NCBI RefSeq assembly: GCF_947498805.1
Contig: NZ_CANMLT010000007.1
Span: 1-64,000, forward strand
Length of the DNA: 64,000 bases
From: an uncultured Tenacibaculum sp.
GTDB lineage: Bacteria > Bacteroidota > Bacteroidia > Flavobacteriales > Flavobacteriaceae
Direction of reading: 5' to 3'
The translations under genes were made by a program, and so were the position numbers. How positions within the stretch are numbered: the stretch's first letter is position 1; every line of letters begins with the position of its first letter. This document shows positions 1-10,474 of the stretch, piece by piece. Below the pieces are notes generated by a model that saw only the letters and a program-made list of their open reading frames with translations, made no database searches and was not told the DNA's origin.

Positions 1-77
1 TGTAGTAGCAACGATGCCAAATACACCATTCTGTAGTGTACAATCAGCAAACTTTACTATTGTACAACCAACGGCAG
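1..77 (+). repeat. Copy 1 of 77-bp perfect direct repeat inside sprB-like gene (copy 2 at 1894-1970)
   Basis: tgtagtagcaacgatgccaaatacacc...ccaacggcag identical at both positions, offset 1893 bp (631 codons); copy 1 is cut by the window edge. Confidence 0.9.
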
Positions 78-3000
78 CTATTTCAGTTACAGGAGCAGTA
101 AATCCACCAGTAAGTTGTACAGGAGTGGCAGATGCAACGATAACTGCAACAGGAGTAGGCGGATGGAGTAGCTATGAGTATCAGTTAGAAAACTTAACAG
201 GTACTGTATTAGTAGCTTATAGCAATAACAATGTGTTTACAGGATTAGCAGCAGGAGACTATAGAATTCGTATTCAAGATCCAGTAGGATGTACAAGTTT
301 TACAGATGTTAATGTGCCAGCTCCAGCGGTTGTAACCTTTGGAACGACTCATAATGATAATAGTTGTGATACAAGTACAGGCGGAAGCATTGAAGTAACT
401 GCAGGTGGAGGAACAGGAACATATACGTATACCTTATCCAATGGAGGAGGAGTTGTATCGTCTCAGACGTTAACAGCTACTACGTACACGTTTACGAATT
501 TAGCAGCAGATGATTATACAGTTAATGTAGTAGATTCAAACGGATGTGGGCCAGGAGCATCAGCACCAATTACCATAGATCCAGCGTTGGATTTCTCATT
601 AACAGAGACAAAGAAGTTAACTTGTTCGGCACCAGCACCGGCGGCAGTAAGTTTAGAGATAACAAACTGGCCAGGATCAGGAACTTATACTTATACAGTT
701 GTAGGAGCAGTTAGTGGAGTATTAGTACCAGGAGGAACAGCTATAGGAGCTAACCCAATTACATTTAACCCAACAGTTGCAGATACATATACAGTAACTG
801 TAACAGATGCAGGAGCAACACCAAATTGTGATGTTGTAAAACAAATAGTAATTCAACCAGCAACTACTCCAGACTTTGATATTACAGCAACTGTTGATAA
901 TATTTGTAATGGAAGTTCAACAGGAGAGGTAACAATAACTGAGACAGACAATGGAATTTCACCATTAACTTATCAGATAGATAATGTTGCAGGAACGTTT
1001 ACAGCAGCACCAACAGGATTAGTATTTAGTAACTTACCTGCCGACGATTATATCGTAACAGGAACAGGAACTAATGGATGTACAAGTACTCGTAACATAA
1101 CAATTAGTGAGAATACACCAGTAGATATTTCAGGAGCAATTACTGTAACACAGTTTAACTGTACAACAGGAAACACTACAAACAATGCGACAGTATCAAT
1201 AAACAATGGAGCAATAGTAGGCGGAACTGGAACTTATACAAGAGTAGTATTTGTATTTACACCAAATGGAGGAGGAGCTACCGTGACTCAAGATAGTTCA
1301 GTGTTTGATTTCACTGTAACCGAAGAGTTAGGAGGATCAGTAGCGATTACAGTTTATGATGATAGAGGATGTACAGATTTAGAAACAGTAACAATCAATC
1401 CATTTGAAGGAATCGATGATTTAACGTTTGGATTAGTAAAAGCAATTGATTGTGGAACAGGAGAAGATATCACTGTTAAGACTACACCAGATATTGCAAA
1501 CATTACTTATGCGATTGTAAGTGGACCAACAGGCTTTACGATTCCAGCTTCACAAACAGTAGCTTTAGGAACAGGATCAGCAACGTTCACAGGATTAATT
1601 ACAGGAACCTATTCAATATCTGCAACGCATCCAGTAACGGGTTGTGTTTATACAGAAGATTATGTAGTAGGAAATGCACCAGAGTTTACTTTAGTAACAG
1701 ATAATTTACAGAGTACATGTTTTGGAACAACAGCTGGAAGTGTAGATGTAAGTTTTGATGCAAGTACACCATACGGAGATGTTTATACTTATCAAGTATT
1801 TGCAGTAGGAAATCCAGCGGCGGTATTAACAGGTGGACCAGTAAATGGAGGAGTAACAACTACAATTGGCGGATTAGGAGCAGGAGATTACTATGTAGTA
1901 GCAACGATGCCAAATACACCATTCTGTAGTGTACAATCAGCAAACTTTACTATTGTACAACCAACGGCAGATTTAACATTAAACACACAGTTAACATTTG
2001 TAAGTTGTAACCCTACAGATTCAGGAGAAGTTGTATTAGTTGCCGCAGGAGGATGGAGTGGATATCAGTTTGAATTAGTAAATAATACAACTGGTTCAAC
2101 TATTCAAAACTTTAATTCAAATGCAACAATTTCTGGATTAACAGCTGGAGATTATACGGCAACAGTAAGGGATGCTGAAGGATGTAGAGAAACAGTTAAC
2201 TTTACATTAGATGCGCCAGTTGCTATTACTGGAAACTTTACAATTACTCCAAATGTATGTAACGGAGAAGTGACAGCAACAATCGAGGCAGTAAATGTTG
2301 TTGGAGGACAAGTACAAGGAGGAGCACCAACTTATACATATATTTTAGTGCATCCAGATGGTACAAGAACAGCAGCACAAACTTCACCGATATTTAACAA
2401 TTTACCTGAAGGAAATGGTTATGAAATTATTGTTGAAGACGGATTCACGTGTCAAGGAGTTATTCGACCAATAGATATTGTAGATCCTACAAAAGTAACA
2501 GCAACTGCACAGATAACAGCAGATATTACATGTAACCTTCCACAAGCAGTTGTTGAAGTTACAGCGGCAGGAGGATCAGGACCATATATGTATAGTATTG
2601 ATGGAACTAATTTTGTGAATTCAAATATCTTTAATGTAGATGCAGGACAACACAGGTTCTATGTTCGTGATATGGCATTATGTATTTCAGATCCATTTAC
2701 AGTTACAGTAGATGCTTATGATGCATTAGTACCAAACTTAAGTGTTATTGAAGGATTTGTAACGTGTAACGGAGATGCTAATGGAGTACTTTCGGCGAGT
2801 GCTACAGGTGGTTTCGGAAACTATGAATACTTATTATTAGATGGAACAAGTACACCAGTAACAGGTACTTGGCAAACATCGAATATGTTTAGTGGTTTAC
2901 CAGTAGGATCATATGGTATTAGAGTTAGAAGTACAAGTAGATTAGGAGAAGTTTGTACAGCAGATACAGGTTTACATGAAATTAGAGAACCAGATCCACT

Positions 3001-4294
3001 TACATTAGCTGAAGCACATACAGACGTTAGTTGTTTCGGAGGAGCTGATGGTACGATCACAATCACTCCAGCAGGAGGTAATGTAGCTGGAGGTTATGAA
3101 TACAACATTAGTACAGAACCTGTAGATAAGTTTGTTAGAAATAATGTATTTGAAAATTTAGCAGCAGGAATTTATACGATAACTGTAAAGGATACTAAAG
3201 GATGTGTTGAAGTAATTCAGGTTGAAATTGAAGAACCAGATGAGTTGCAAATTCAAATAGTTAATACGGTAGAACAAACGTGTATTAATGATCCAGCAGC
3301 ATCTATTACAATTGATGTACAAGGAGGTACACAACCATTCTTTGTAAGTATTAATAATGTTGAATTACCTACACCATATAACCAAAATGTAATTACGTTA
3401 AGTGCGGCAGAAGGTATTCAAGCAGGAAATCCATACTTTATTAGTGTAAGAGATAGTGGAGGAGGATGTCCAAGTGTATCAGTTACGCATACGTTTAGTG
3501 ATCCTATTGATTTAGATTTAGCAGTAGATTTCGAATATTCATGTCCTACAGGAAATATTTTATTAGCATCTGTAGATACGAGATATGAAAATCAAGTTGA
3601 ATATATTTTATTCAATGGAGCTACTGAAATTGAGAGAAATAGAGATGGTCAATTTATTGATGTTCCAGCTGGAACTGGATATACAGTAACAGTAAATCAT
3701 TTAACAAATGGTTGTTCAGATAATTCAAACTCTAACCCAATTGATGTAATAGATTATCAAGCGGTTCAGTTTACGGTAGATGATTCTGTTAAAAACCACT
3801 TAATCATAACTGCAACTGGAGGTAATGGAGATTATCTATTTAGTTATGATGGAAGTGATTTTGAAACAAGTAATATTTCAGAATATCCAAACTTAGGACT
3901 TGCTGGAAGTAATGTGTATGTAATTCAAATTTTACAAACAAAAGATTACAACATCGTAGTAAAAGATACTAGAAATAGTACTGGATGTACCGCAGAGCAA
4001 ACCGTAGAAGGAGTATATGTAACAATTGAAGTTCCAAACTTATTCTCACCTGACGGAGATGGAGATGGAGATTATTGGTATCCAGAAGAGGTTGAAGATT
4101 ATCACGATTTAGAAGTGTTTATTTATGATCGTTATGCACGTCAGATAGCTAAGTTTAGAGGAGTGCAACAAGGATGGGATGGAACTTACCAAGGGCAACC
4201 TTTACCATCTGGAGACTACTGGTATACAATTTATTATAAAGAGTTATCAGGTCAAAGAAGAAAATTAATGGGACACTTTACGCTTTACAGATAG
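1..4294 (+). CDS. sprB: SprB-like giant repetitive gliding/adhesin protein, C-terminal part (5' truncated by window), T9SS type B sorting domain
   Basis: ORF stays open upstream of the ATG at 14 (VVAT-MPNTPFC...). Dozens of SprB-type repeats (GDY.. V.D..GC.. motifs). C-term NLFSPDGDGDGDYWYPEEVEDYHDLEVFIYDRYARQIAKFRGVQQGWDGTYQGQPLPSGDYWYTIYYKE is a type-B gliding/T9SS sorting domain. Followed by sprF-like gene. Confidence 0.85.
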   Translation, partial: VVATMPNTPFCSVQSANFTIVQPTAAISVTGAVNPPVSCTGVADATITATGVGGWSSYEYQLENLTGTVLVAYSNNNVFTGLAAGDYRIRIQDPVGCTSFTDVNVPAPAVVTFGTTHNDNSCDTSTGGSIEVTAGGGTGTYTYTLSNGGGVVSSQTLTATTYTFTNLAADDYTVNVVDSNGCGPGASAPITIDPALDFSLTETKKLTCSAPAPAAVSLEITNWPGSGTYTYTVVGAVSGVLVPGGTAIGANPITFNPTVADTYTVTVTDAGATPNCDVVKQIVIQPATTPDFDITATVDNICNGSSTGEVTITETDNGISPLTYQIDNVAGTFTAAPTGLVFSNLPADDYIVTGTGTNGCTSTRNITISENTPVDISGAITVTQFNCTTGNTTNNATVSINNGAIVGGTGTYTRVVFVFTPNGGGATVTQDSSVFDFTVTEELGGSVAITVYDDRGCTDLETVTINPFEGIDDLTFGLVKAIDCGTGEDITVKTTPDIANITYAIVSGPTGFTIPASQTVALGTGSATFTGLITGTYSISATHPVTGCVYTEDYVVGNAPEFTLVTDNLQSTCFGTTAGSVDVSFDASTPYGDVYTYQVFAVGNPAAVLTGGPVNGGVTTTIGGLGAGDYYVVATMPNTPFCSVQSANFTIVQPTADLTLNTQLTFVSCNPTDSGEVVLVAAGGWSGYQFELVNNTTGSTIQNFNSNATISGLTAGDYTATVRDAEGCRETVNFTLDAPVAITGNFTITPNVCNGEVTATIEAVNVVGGQVQGGAPTYTYILVHPDGTRTAAQTSPIFNNLPEGNGYEIIVEDGFTCQGVIRPIDIVDPTKVTATAQITADITCNLPQAVVEVTAAGGSGPYMYSIDGTNFVNSNIFNVDAGQHRFYVRDMALCISDPFTVTVDAYDALVPNLSVIEGFVTCNGDANGVLSASATGGFGNYEYLLLDGTSTPVTGTWQTSNMFSGLPVGSYGIRVRSTSRLGEVCTADTGLHEIREPDPLTLAEAHTDVSCFGGADGTITITPAGGNVAGGYEYNISTEPVDKFVRNNVFENLAAGIYTITVKDTKGCVEVIQVEIEEPDELQIQIVNTVEQTCINDPAASITIDVQGGTQPFFVSINNVELPTPYNQNVITLSAAEGIQAGNPYFISVRDSGGGCPSVSVTHTFSDPIDLDLAVDFEYSCPTGNILLASVDTRYENQVEYILFNGATEIERNRDGQFIDVPAGTGYTVTVNHLTNGCSDNSNSNPIDVIDYQAVQFTVDDSVKNHLIITATGGNGDYLFSYDGSDFETSNISEYPNLGLAGSNVYVIQILQTKDYNIVVKDTRNSTGCTAEQTVEGVYVTIEVPNLFSPDGDGDGDYWYPEEVEDYHDLEVFIYDRYARQIAKFRGVQQGWDGTYQGQPLPSGDYWYTIYYKELSGQRRKLMGHFTLYR
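1894..1970 (+). repeat. Copy 2 of 77-bp perfect direct repeat inside sprB-like gene
   Basis: Identical to bases 1-77. Confidence 0.9.
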
Positions 4295-4305
4295 AAAGAA
4301 ATAGA

Positions 4306-5259
4306 ATGAAAAAAAGAATAATAGCAATATTAAGTATCATTTTGTGCAGTGTAAATTTACAAGCACAAGACATGAATTTACCGCAATATGTAAGTCACCT
4401 TGCAGACAATCCTTTTTTAATATCTCCAACCTATGCAGGTATTGGATCAGGATTAAAGATTAGACTAAATGGAGTAAGTCAATGGATTGGTGTTAAGAAT
4501 GCACCAGATACACAGTCTTTAACTGTGGAAGCAAGACTAGCAGATAGATTTGGAGGAGGAATCACAATTTTTAATGATAAAAATGGATTCACATCTCAAA
4601 TTGGAGCGAAGTTATCTTTAGCGAGCCACTTAACCTTGAGTGATTTTCACGATAGTTTCTTATCTTTTGCTTTGAGTTATAATTTTCTACAATTTGGACA
4701 AGACACTTCACAAGATAATACCAATAGTGGAAAGGCAAGTAGAAATATCCACCAATCTAATTTTGATGTAGGGATGCTATATCGTTATGAACGTTTTGCC
4801 ATAAGTGTAAATGCTTCTAACATTCTAAATAAGAAGTTGGAAGAAACATTTGGACCAAATGAACCGGATATTTTAAGACGTTTTAGTGTGTTTACTTCTT
4901 ATACTTTTGCTCGAATGAGTAGTAGAGTTGAAATAGAACCTTCTGTATTAGTAGAGTATAGAGAGTTTGATAAACGTTCTAGAACAGACATGAATGTGAA
5001 AGTCAGAAAAGGAATAAATGAAGGATATGTTTGGGCTGGAGTAAGTTACACATTCTTAAACGATCAGTTCTTTGAGCCTAATGCCATAGCTCCATTGTTT
5101 GGATTGAAGAAAGGAAATCTTTACATGTCATATGGATTCAGTATTAATGTAAATAAGACACAAGATTTTAATTATGGTACACATATGGTAACCTTAGGAT
5201 TCGATTATGAAAGAAGGCCAAGTTTAGCACGTTGTACGCAAAAAATGATTATATTTTAA
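4306..5259 (+). CDS. sprF: PorP/SprF family type IX secretion system outer-membrane protein
   Basis: MKKRIIAILSIILCSVNLQAQDMNLPQYVSHLADNPFLISPTYAGIGSGLKIRLNGVSQW is typical PorP/SprF; 11 bp after sprB-like gene. Confidence 0.9.
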   Translation: MKKRIIAILSIILCSVNLQAQDMNLPQYVSHLADNPFLISPTYAGIGSGLKIRLNGVSQWIGVKNAPDTQSLTVEARLADRFGGGITIFNDKNGFTSQIGAKLSLASHLTLSDFHDSFLSFALSYNFLQFGQDTSQDNTNSGKASRNIHQSNFDVGMLYRYERFAISVNASNILNKKLEETFGPNEPDILRRFSVFTSYTFARMSSRVEIEPSVLVEYREFDKRSRTDMNVKVRKGINEGYVWAGVSYTFLNDQFFEPNAIAPLFGLKKGNLYMSYGFSINVNKTQDFNYGTHMVTLGFDYERRPSLARCTQKMIIF

Positions 5260-5281
5260 TAATTAAAATAACGATAAAAAG

Positions 5282-5310
5282 AAAATCCTCAAGTATAACT
5301 TGAGGATTTT
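5282..5310 (+). terminator. Rho-independent terminator after sprF
   Basis: aaaatcctcaagt / acttgaggatttt stem followed by T-rich tract. Confidence 0.75.
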
Positions 5311-5326
5311 CTTTTTCTTTGTACCA

Positions 5327-6166
5327 ATGGAAAAATCAAACGAAAAATCAATAAACCTTAATAAATATATCAGTAGCACAGGGATTTGTTCTCGAAGAGA
5401 TGCTGAAAAATTTATTAAGGAAGGAAGAGTAACAATAAACGGTAAGCCTACACAACTAGGCAATCGCGTATTTGAAGGAGATGTTGTTAAGATTGATGGA
5501 AAACCATTAAAAACAAAACCAAGAACCATATATATAGCGTTAAATAAACCAGTTGGTATTGTTTGTACTACAGATAGTAAGGAAAAAAAGAATATTGTTA
5601 GGTTTATTGGACATCCCCAAAGACTATTTCCTATTGGTAGGTTAGATAAACCTTCAGAAGGACTTATTTTCCTAACAAATGACGGAGATATTGTAAACAA
5701 AATTCTACGAGCAGGAAATAACCACGAAAAGGAATATATCGTCACAGTAGATAAATCTTTTGACGATCGATTTTTGCAAAGAATGAGTAATGGAATACCA
5801 ATTTTAGGGACGGTTACAAAAAAATGTAAAGTTGAACGTATCAATGAAAAAACATTCAAGATAATTTTAGTACAAGGATTAAACAGACAAATTAGAAGAA
5901 TGTGTGAATATTTGGGGTATGAAGTTAAGAAGCTTAAGAGAACTCGAATAATGAACGTGAATTTGGGCAACTTAAAAGTAGGAGAATGGCGAGAATTAAC
6001 ATCGCATGAAATGGATATAATTAATCAATTAGTTTCCTCTTCTTCCAAGACAGAAGAAGCTTCTAAAATAGACCAGAAACCTAAAAGAAACCCTAAGAAT
6101 ACTAATTCAAAGACCAGCAATAAGTCTAGTTTTCAATCAAGATTCGGAAGAAAAAGGAAAAAATAG
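5327..6166 (+). CDS. rluF: RluF/RsuA-family rRNA pseudouridine synthase
   Basis: S4 domain (INLNKYISSTGICSRRDAEKFIKEGRVTINGK), ALNKPVGIVCT, GRLDKPSEGLIFLTNDG catalytic motif, GLNRQIRRMCEYLGYEVKKLKR. Start moved to MEKSNEK. Confidence 0.9.
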   Translation: MEKSNEKSINLNKYISSTGICSRRDAEKFIKEGRVTINGKPTQLGNRVFEGDVVKIDGKPLKTKPRTIYIALNKPVGIVCTTDSKEKKNIVRFIGHPQRLFPIGRLDKPSEGLIFLTNDGDIVNKILRAGNNHEKEYIVTVDKSFDDRFLQRMSNGIPILGTVTKKCKVERINEKTFKIILVQGLNRQIRRMCEYLGYEVKKLKRTRIMNVNLGNLKVGEWRELTSHEMDIINQLVSSSSKTEEASKIDQKPKRNPKNTNSKTSNKSSFQSRFGRKRKK

Positions 6167-6220
6167 ATTTAAGAAGCTTTTAAGTTATTCAATTTAACCA
6201 AATACGTATCTTTGCCAACT

Positions 6221-7351
6221 ATGCAATTTGAATTAAAAACTACTGACCCTAAAAGTAAAGCCCGTGCTGGTGTTGTAACAACTGATCACGGAACTATAGA
6301 AACTCCAATTTTTATGCCCGTAGGTACGGTTGCTACAGTAAAAGGAGTACATCAATCAGAATTAAAAGATGAAATTAATCCGGATATAATTTTAGGAAAT
6401 ACCTACCATTTATACCTTCGTCCGAAAACTGATATCTTAGAGCAGGCAGGTGGATTGCATAAATTCATGAATTGGGATAGAAGTATCTTAACAGATAGTG
6501 GTGGATATCAAGTGTATTCTTTATCTGGGAGAAGAAAGATCAATGAAGAAGGAGTGAAGTTTAAGAGTCATATTGATGGTTCTACACACTTTTTTACACC
6601 AGAAAACGTAATGGAAATTCAGCGTTCTATTGGAGCAGATATTATTATGGCGTTTGATGAGTGTACACCTTACCCTTGTGACTATGGTTATGCAAAACGA
6701 TCTATGCATATGACACATCGTTGGTTAAAACGTTGTATAAACCATTTAGAAAAAGTACCAGCAAAATATGGCTATAACCAAACTTTGTTCCCTATTGTTC
6801 AGGGAAGTACGTATACGGACTTAAGAAAGCAATCGGCTGAATTTATTGCTTCGGTTGGAGCAGAAGGAAATGCAATTGGAGGACTATCAGTGGGTGAACC
6901 AGCAGAAGAGATGTATGCAATGACAGATGTGGTTTGTAGTATTTTACCTGAAGATAAACCACGTTATTTAATGGGAGTAGGAACACCAATTAATATTTTA
7001 GAGAATATAGCTTTAGGTGTTGATATGTTTGATTGTGTAATGCCTACTAGAAATGCACGTAACGGAATGTTGTTTACCGCTCATGGTAGTATAAATATTA
7101 AAAATAAGAAGTGGGAGAATGATTTTTCTCCAATAGATGAAATGGGAATAACTTATGTTGATACCATGTATTCTAAAGCTTATTTACGTCATTTATTTTC
7201 AGCAAGAGAAATGTTAGGTAAACAAATAGCCTCAATTCATAATTTAGGATTCTATTTATGGTTAGTTCGTGAAGCTCGTAAGCATATCTTAGCTGGAGAT
7301 TTTACGGAATGGAAAGATAGAATGGTAAAACAAATGAACAAACGTTTATAG
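6221..7351 (+). CDS. tgt: tRNA-guanine transglycosylase
   Basis: TPIFMPVGTVATVKGV, ILGNTYHLYLRP, LTDSGGYQVYSLS, GGLSVGEP, MFDCVMPTRNARNG. Start at MQFELK preferred. Confidence 0.97.
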   Translation: MQFELKTTDPKSKARAGVVTTDHGTIETPIFMPVGTVATVKGVHQSELKDEINPDIILGNTYHLYLRPKTDILEQAGGLHKFMNWDRSILTDSGGYQVYSLSGRRKINEEGVKFKSHIDGSTHFFTPENVMEIQRSIGADIIMAFDECTPYPCDYGYAKRSMHMTHRWLKRCINHLEKVPAKYGYNQTLFPIVQGSTYTDLRKQSAEFIASVGAEGNAIGGLSVGEPAEEMYAMTDVVCSILPEDKPRYLMGVGTPINILENIALGVDMFDCVMPTRNARNGMLFTAHGSINIKNKKWENDFSPIDEMGITYVDTMYSKAYLRHLFSAREMLGKQIASIHNLGFYLWLVREARKHILAGDFTEWKDRMVKQMNKRL

Positions 7352-7361
7352 TTAAAGCCTT

Positions 7362-8447
7362 TTGAAAAAACTAGATTGGTACATATTAAAACGTTATTTA
7401 ACAACTTTTCTTTTCACATTGTTAATATTAATACCTATTGCGGTAGCGATTGATATTGCAGAAAAAATAGATAAATTTTTAAGACAAGAAACGTTAACGT
7501 TATTTGAGGTTGTCAATGATTACTACATAAATTTTATTATTTATTATGCTAATACCTTTATGCCATTAGCATTATTTATTGCAGTAATACTATTTACCTC
7601 TAAACTAGCCAATAACTCTGAGATTGTAGCTATAAATAGTTCTCAAATTTCTTTTACACGTTTTTTATACCCTTATTTAATTGGAGCATCCATAGTAGCA
7701 AGTGTGGCTTTTATGATGAATCATTATGTGGTACCATCTAGTAGTAAAGTTAGGAAGGGGTTTGAGAAAAAATACTTAAAGAAAAAGAAGTATTCAGATA
7801 AAACAGTTAAGAACTTTAGTTTACAAATAAATGATAGTACGTATGTGTTTATTCAAAATTTTGATTTAGAAAGAAATGCTGGGTATAACTTTTCTACTGA
7901 AACTTATGAAGGAATTAAACTAAAATATAAGTTAACAGCTGATAATATAAAATGGAAAGAAAAAGATAGTTCTTTTGTTTTGTACTCATGGAAAGAAAGA
8001 AAAATTTTCAAAAAAAGAGACAGTATTTTTAGTGGGAATAGTTTAGATACCGCTTTTGCATTTACACCAAAAGATTTTAACTATAAATCAATTGTGCCTC
8101 AAGAAATGGAATCTCCAGAACTAAAGAGATTTATTGAAATATCTCAAAAGAGAGGAGTAAAGAACTTAAATGCTTTTTGGGTAGAATTGTACAAAAGAAC
8201 AAGTTTACCTGTAGCATGTTATATTTTAACATTGATAGCGGTAGTGTTAGCTCATAAAAAGAGAAGAGGAGGAATGGGAGTCAACTTAGCTTTAGGTATA
8301 ACAATAATGTTTATTTACGTTTTCTTCTTAAAAGTGGCAGAAGTTTTAGGAGCGGTAGCAGGAGCTAATTCATTGTTAAACGTTTGGGTTCCTAATATGG
8401 TATTTGGTACCTATGCTATTTATTTATATTTCAATGCAAGGAAATAA
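7362..8447 (+). CDS. LptF/LptG family permease
   Basis: LDWYILKRYLTTFLFTLLILIPIAVAIDIAEKID...; TTG start; YjgP/YjgQ-type topology. Confidence 0.88.
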   Translation: MKKLDWYILKRYLTTFLFTLLILIPIAVAIDIAEKIDKFLRQETLTLFEVVNDYYINFIIYYANTFMPLALFIAVILFTSKLANNSEIVAINSSQISFTRFLYPYLIGASIVASVAFMMNHYVVPSSSKVRKGFEKKYLKKKKYSDKTVKNFSLQINDSTYVFIQNFDLERNAGYNFSTETYEGIKLKYKLTADNIKWKEKDSSFVLYSWKERKIFKKRDSIFSGNSLDTAFAFTPKDFNYKSIVPQEMESPELKRFIEISQKRGVKNLNAFWVELYKRTSLPVACYILTLIAVVLAHKKRRGGMGVNLALGITIMFIYVFFLKVAEVLGAVAGANSLLNVWVPNMVFGTYAIYLYFNARK

Positions 8448-9333
8448 ATTAAAAAATTATCTTCACTTACATCTAATTGTTTTTATTTGGGGGTTTACCG
8501 CAATACTAGGCGCATTAATTTCAATAGATGCAATACCATTGGTATGGTATAGGATGTTACTTGCTGTTGTATTTATAGCATTGTATTTTTTTATCCGAAA
8601 GAAGTCATTCAAAGTAGATAAAAAAGGATTACTCAGATTTGCAATTACAGGAGTAATAATAGCATTACATTGGGTAACTTTTTTCAAGGCTATAAAGGTA
8701 TCTAATGTTTCAGTAGCATTAGTAACAATGAGTACAGGAGCTTTTTTTGCATCGTTGATAGAACCATTTTATTTTAAAAGAAAGATAAAACTTATAGAAA
8801 TAGTATTAGGGCTGTTAGTCATAGGTGGGCTGTATATCATCTTTAATTTCGAAAGCCAATATACTTTAGGAATTATATATGCTTTAATATCTGCGTTTCT
8901 ATCGGCATTATTTGCCGTTTTAAACGGACTCTACATAAAAAAATATGAAGCCGATGTTATCTCTTTTTACCAATTATTATTTGGGGTTGTTGGAGTAACA
9001 ATTTACCTAATAATCATAGGTGGATTCTCAATTGAATTCTTCCAATTACCAACGAATGATTGGCTCTATTTATTTATACTTAGTAGTATATGTACTGCCT
9101 ATGCATTTATAGCTTCGGTTCATGTAATGAAGTACTTAACTCCATATACGGTGATGCTTACCATAAATTTAGAACCGGTTTATGCAATTGTATTAGCACT
9201 CTTTATTTTTGGCGAGAAAGAGCAAATGAATGTAGAGTTTTATTACGGAGCTTTAATAGTTTTATTTGTAGTTCTACTGAATGGAATATTAAAGAATACA
9301 AGTACAATTAAAAAGAAAATAAAAGGCAAATAG
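8434..9333 (+). CDS. DMT/EamA family transporter
   Basis: LHLIVFIWGFTAILGALISIDAIPLVWYRMLLAVVFIALYF; ~10 TM; two EamA halves. Start moved to MQGNKLKN. Confidence 0.88.
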   Translation: MQGNKLKNYLHLHLIVFIWGFTAILGALISIDAIPLVWYRMLLAVVFIALYFFIRKKSFKVDKKGLLRFAITGVIIALHWVTFFKAIKVSNVSVALVTMSTGAFFASLIEPFYFKRKIKLIEIVLGLLVIGGLYIIFNFESQYTLGIIYALISAFLSALFAVLNGLYIKKYEADVISFYQLLFGVVGVTIYLIIIGGFSIEFFQLPTNDWLYLFILSSICTAYAFIASVHVMKYLTPYTVMLTINLEPVYAIVLALFIFGEKEQMNVEFYYGALIVLFVVLLNGILKNTSTIKKKIKGK

Positions 9334-9422
9334 AGTGTAAACTAAACGTTAAACTGTATAATTTTTTTAGTATGTTTGCCTTTACAAACGACTAACTATT
9401 TTAAGAAATCAAACAAAACACA

Positions 9423-10376
9423 ATGGAATATTTAGATTTTGAAATGCCAATAAAAGAATTAAAAGATCAATTGGCAAAATGTTTTGAAATAGGAGAAGAG
9501 AGTGATGTTGATGTTACTGAAACATGTAAGAAAATAGAAGATAAATTAGCAAAAGCTAAGAAAGATATCTATAAAAACTTAACACCATGGCAACGCGTTC
9601 AATTATCGCGTCATCCAAATCGTCCATATACATTAGACTATATTAAAGCACTTTGTGGAGATACTTTTATGGAGTTACACGGAGATCGTAGTGTAAAGGA
9701 TGATAAAGCTATGATTGGTGGTTTAGGGAAAATAGGAGATCAATCTTTTATGTTCATAGGTCAACAAAAAGGATACAATACAAAAACACGTCAGTATCGT
9801 AATTTTGGTATGGCAAATCCAGAAGGATACCGTAAAGCTTTACGTTTAATGCGTATGGCTGAAAAATTTGGAATTCCAGTAGTAACTTTATTAGATACTC
9901 CAGGAGCATATCCAGGTTTAGAAGCTGAAGAGCGCGGACAAGGAGAAGCAATTGCTAGAAATATCTTTGAAATGACGCGTTTAAAAACTCCAATTATTAC
10001 TATTGTAATAGGAGAAGGAGCTTCAGGAGGAGCTTTAGGTATTGGAGTAGGAGATAGAGTATACATGATGGAAAACACATGGTATACAGTAATTTCTCCA
10101 GAATCATGTTCTTCTATTTTATGGCGTAGCTGGGAATATAAAGAACAAGCAGCAGAGGCTTTGAAATTAACAGCTGATGATATGAAAAAATTAGCGTTAG
10201 TAGATGAAATTATCGAAGAGCCATTAGGAGGAGCGCATTCAGATAGAGAAGGAGCCTTTTTAGCTGTTAAAGATCAAATTCTTAAAGCATATGGTGAATT
10301 AAAAGATTTATCAGAAGCTGATTTGGTAGAACAACGTATGGATAAATATGCCAATATGGGAGTTTATAAAGAATAA
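9423..10376 (+). CDS. accA: Acetyl-CoA carboxylase carboxyltransferase subunit alpha
   Basis: [63 protein letters not shown]. Confidence 0.97.
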   Translation: MEYLDFEMPIKELKDQLAKCFEIGEESDVDVTETCKKIEDKLAKAKKDIYKNLTPWQRVQLSRHPNRPYTLDYIKALCGDTFMELHGDRSVKDDKAMIGGLGKIGDQSFMFIGQQKGYNTKTRQYRNFGMANPEGYRKALRLMRMAEKFGIPVVTLLDTPGAYPGLEAEERGQGEAIARNIFEMTRLKTPIITIVIGEGASGGALGIGVGDRVYMMENTWYTVISPESCSSILWRSWEYKEQAAEALKLTADDMKKLALVDEIIEEPLGGAHSDREGAFLAVKDQILKAYGELKDLSEADLVEQRMDKYANMGVYKE

Positions 10377-10400
10377 ACTTTCATTTAAAAACAATATGGA

Positions 10401-10426
10401 AACTCGCTACAGTAATGTAACGAGTT
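10401..10426 (+). terminator. Terminator after accA
   Basis: aactcgctac agtaat gtaacgagtt + T-run. Confidence 0.6.
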
Positions 10427-10474
10427 TTTTTATGCGTACATTTATAATACTTTAACCTTCATCTTTTTTCATTT

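Noticed and set aside
2821-3066. 81-aa minus-strand ORF
   Set aside because: Antisense to the sprB-like gene; no family signature.
5263-5970. 235-aa minus-strand ORF
   Set aside because: Antisense to rluF; low-complexity F/L/S-rich translation, no recognisable domain.
9090-9311. 73-aa plus-strand ORF
   Set aside because: Out-of-frame overlap inside the EamA transporter gene.
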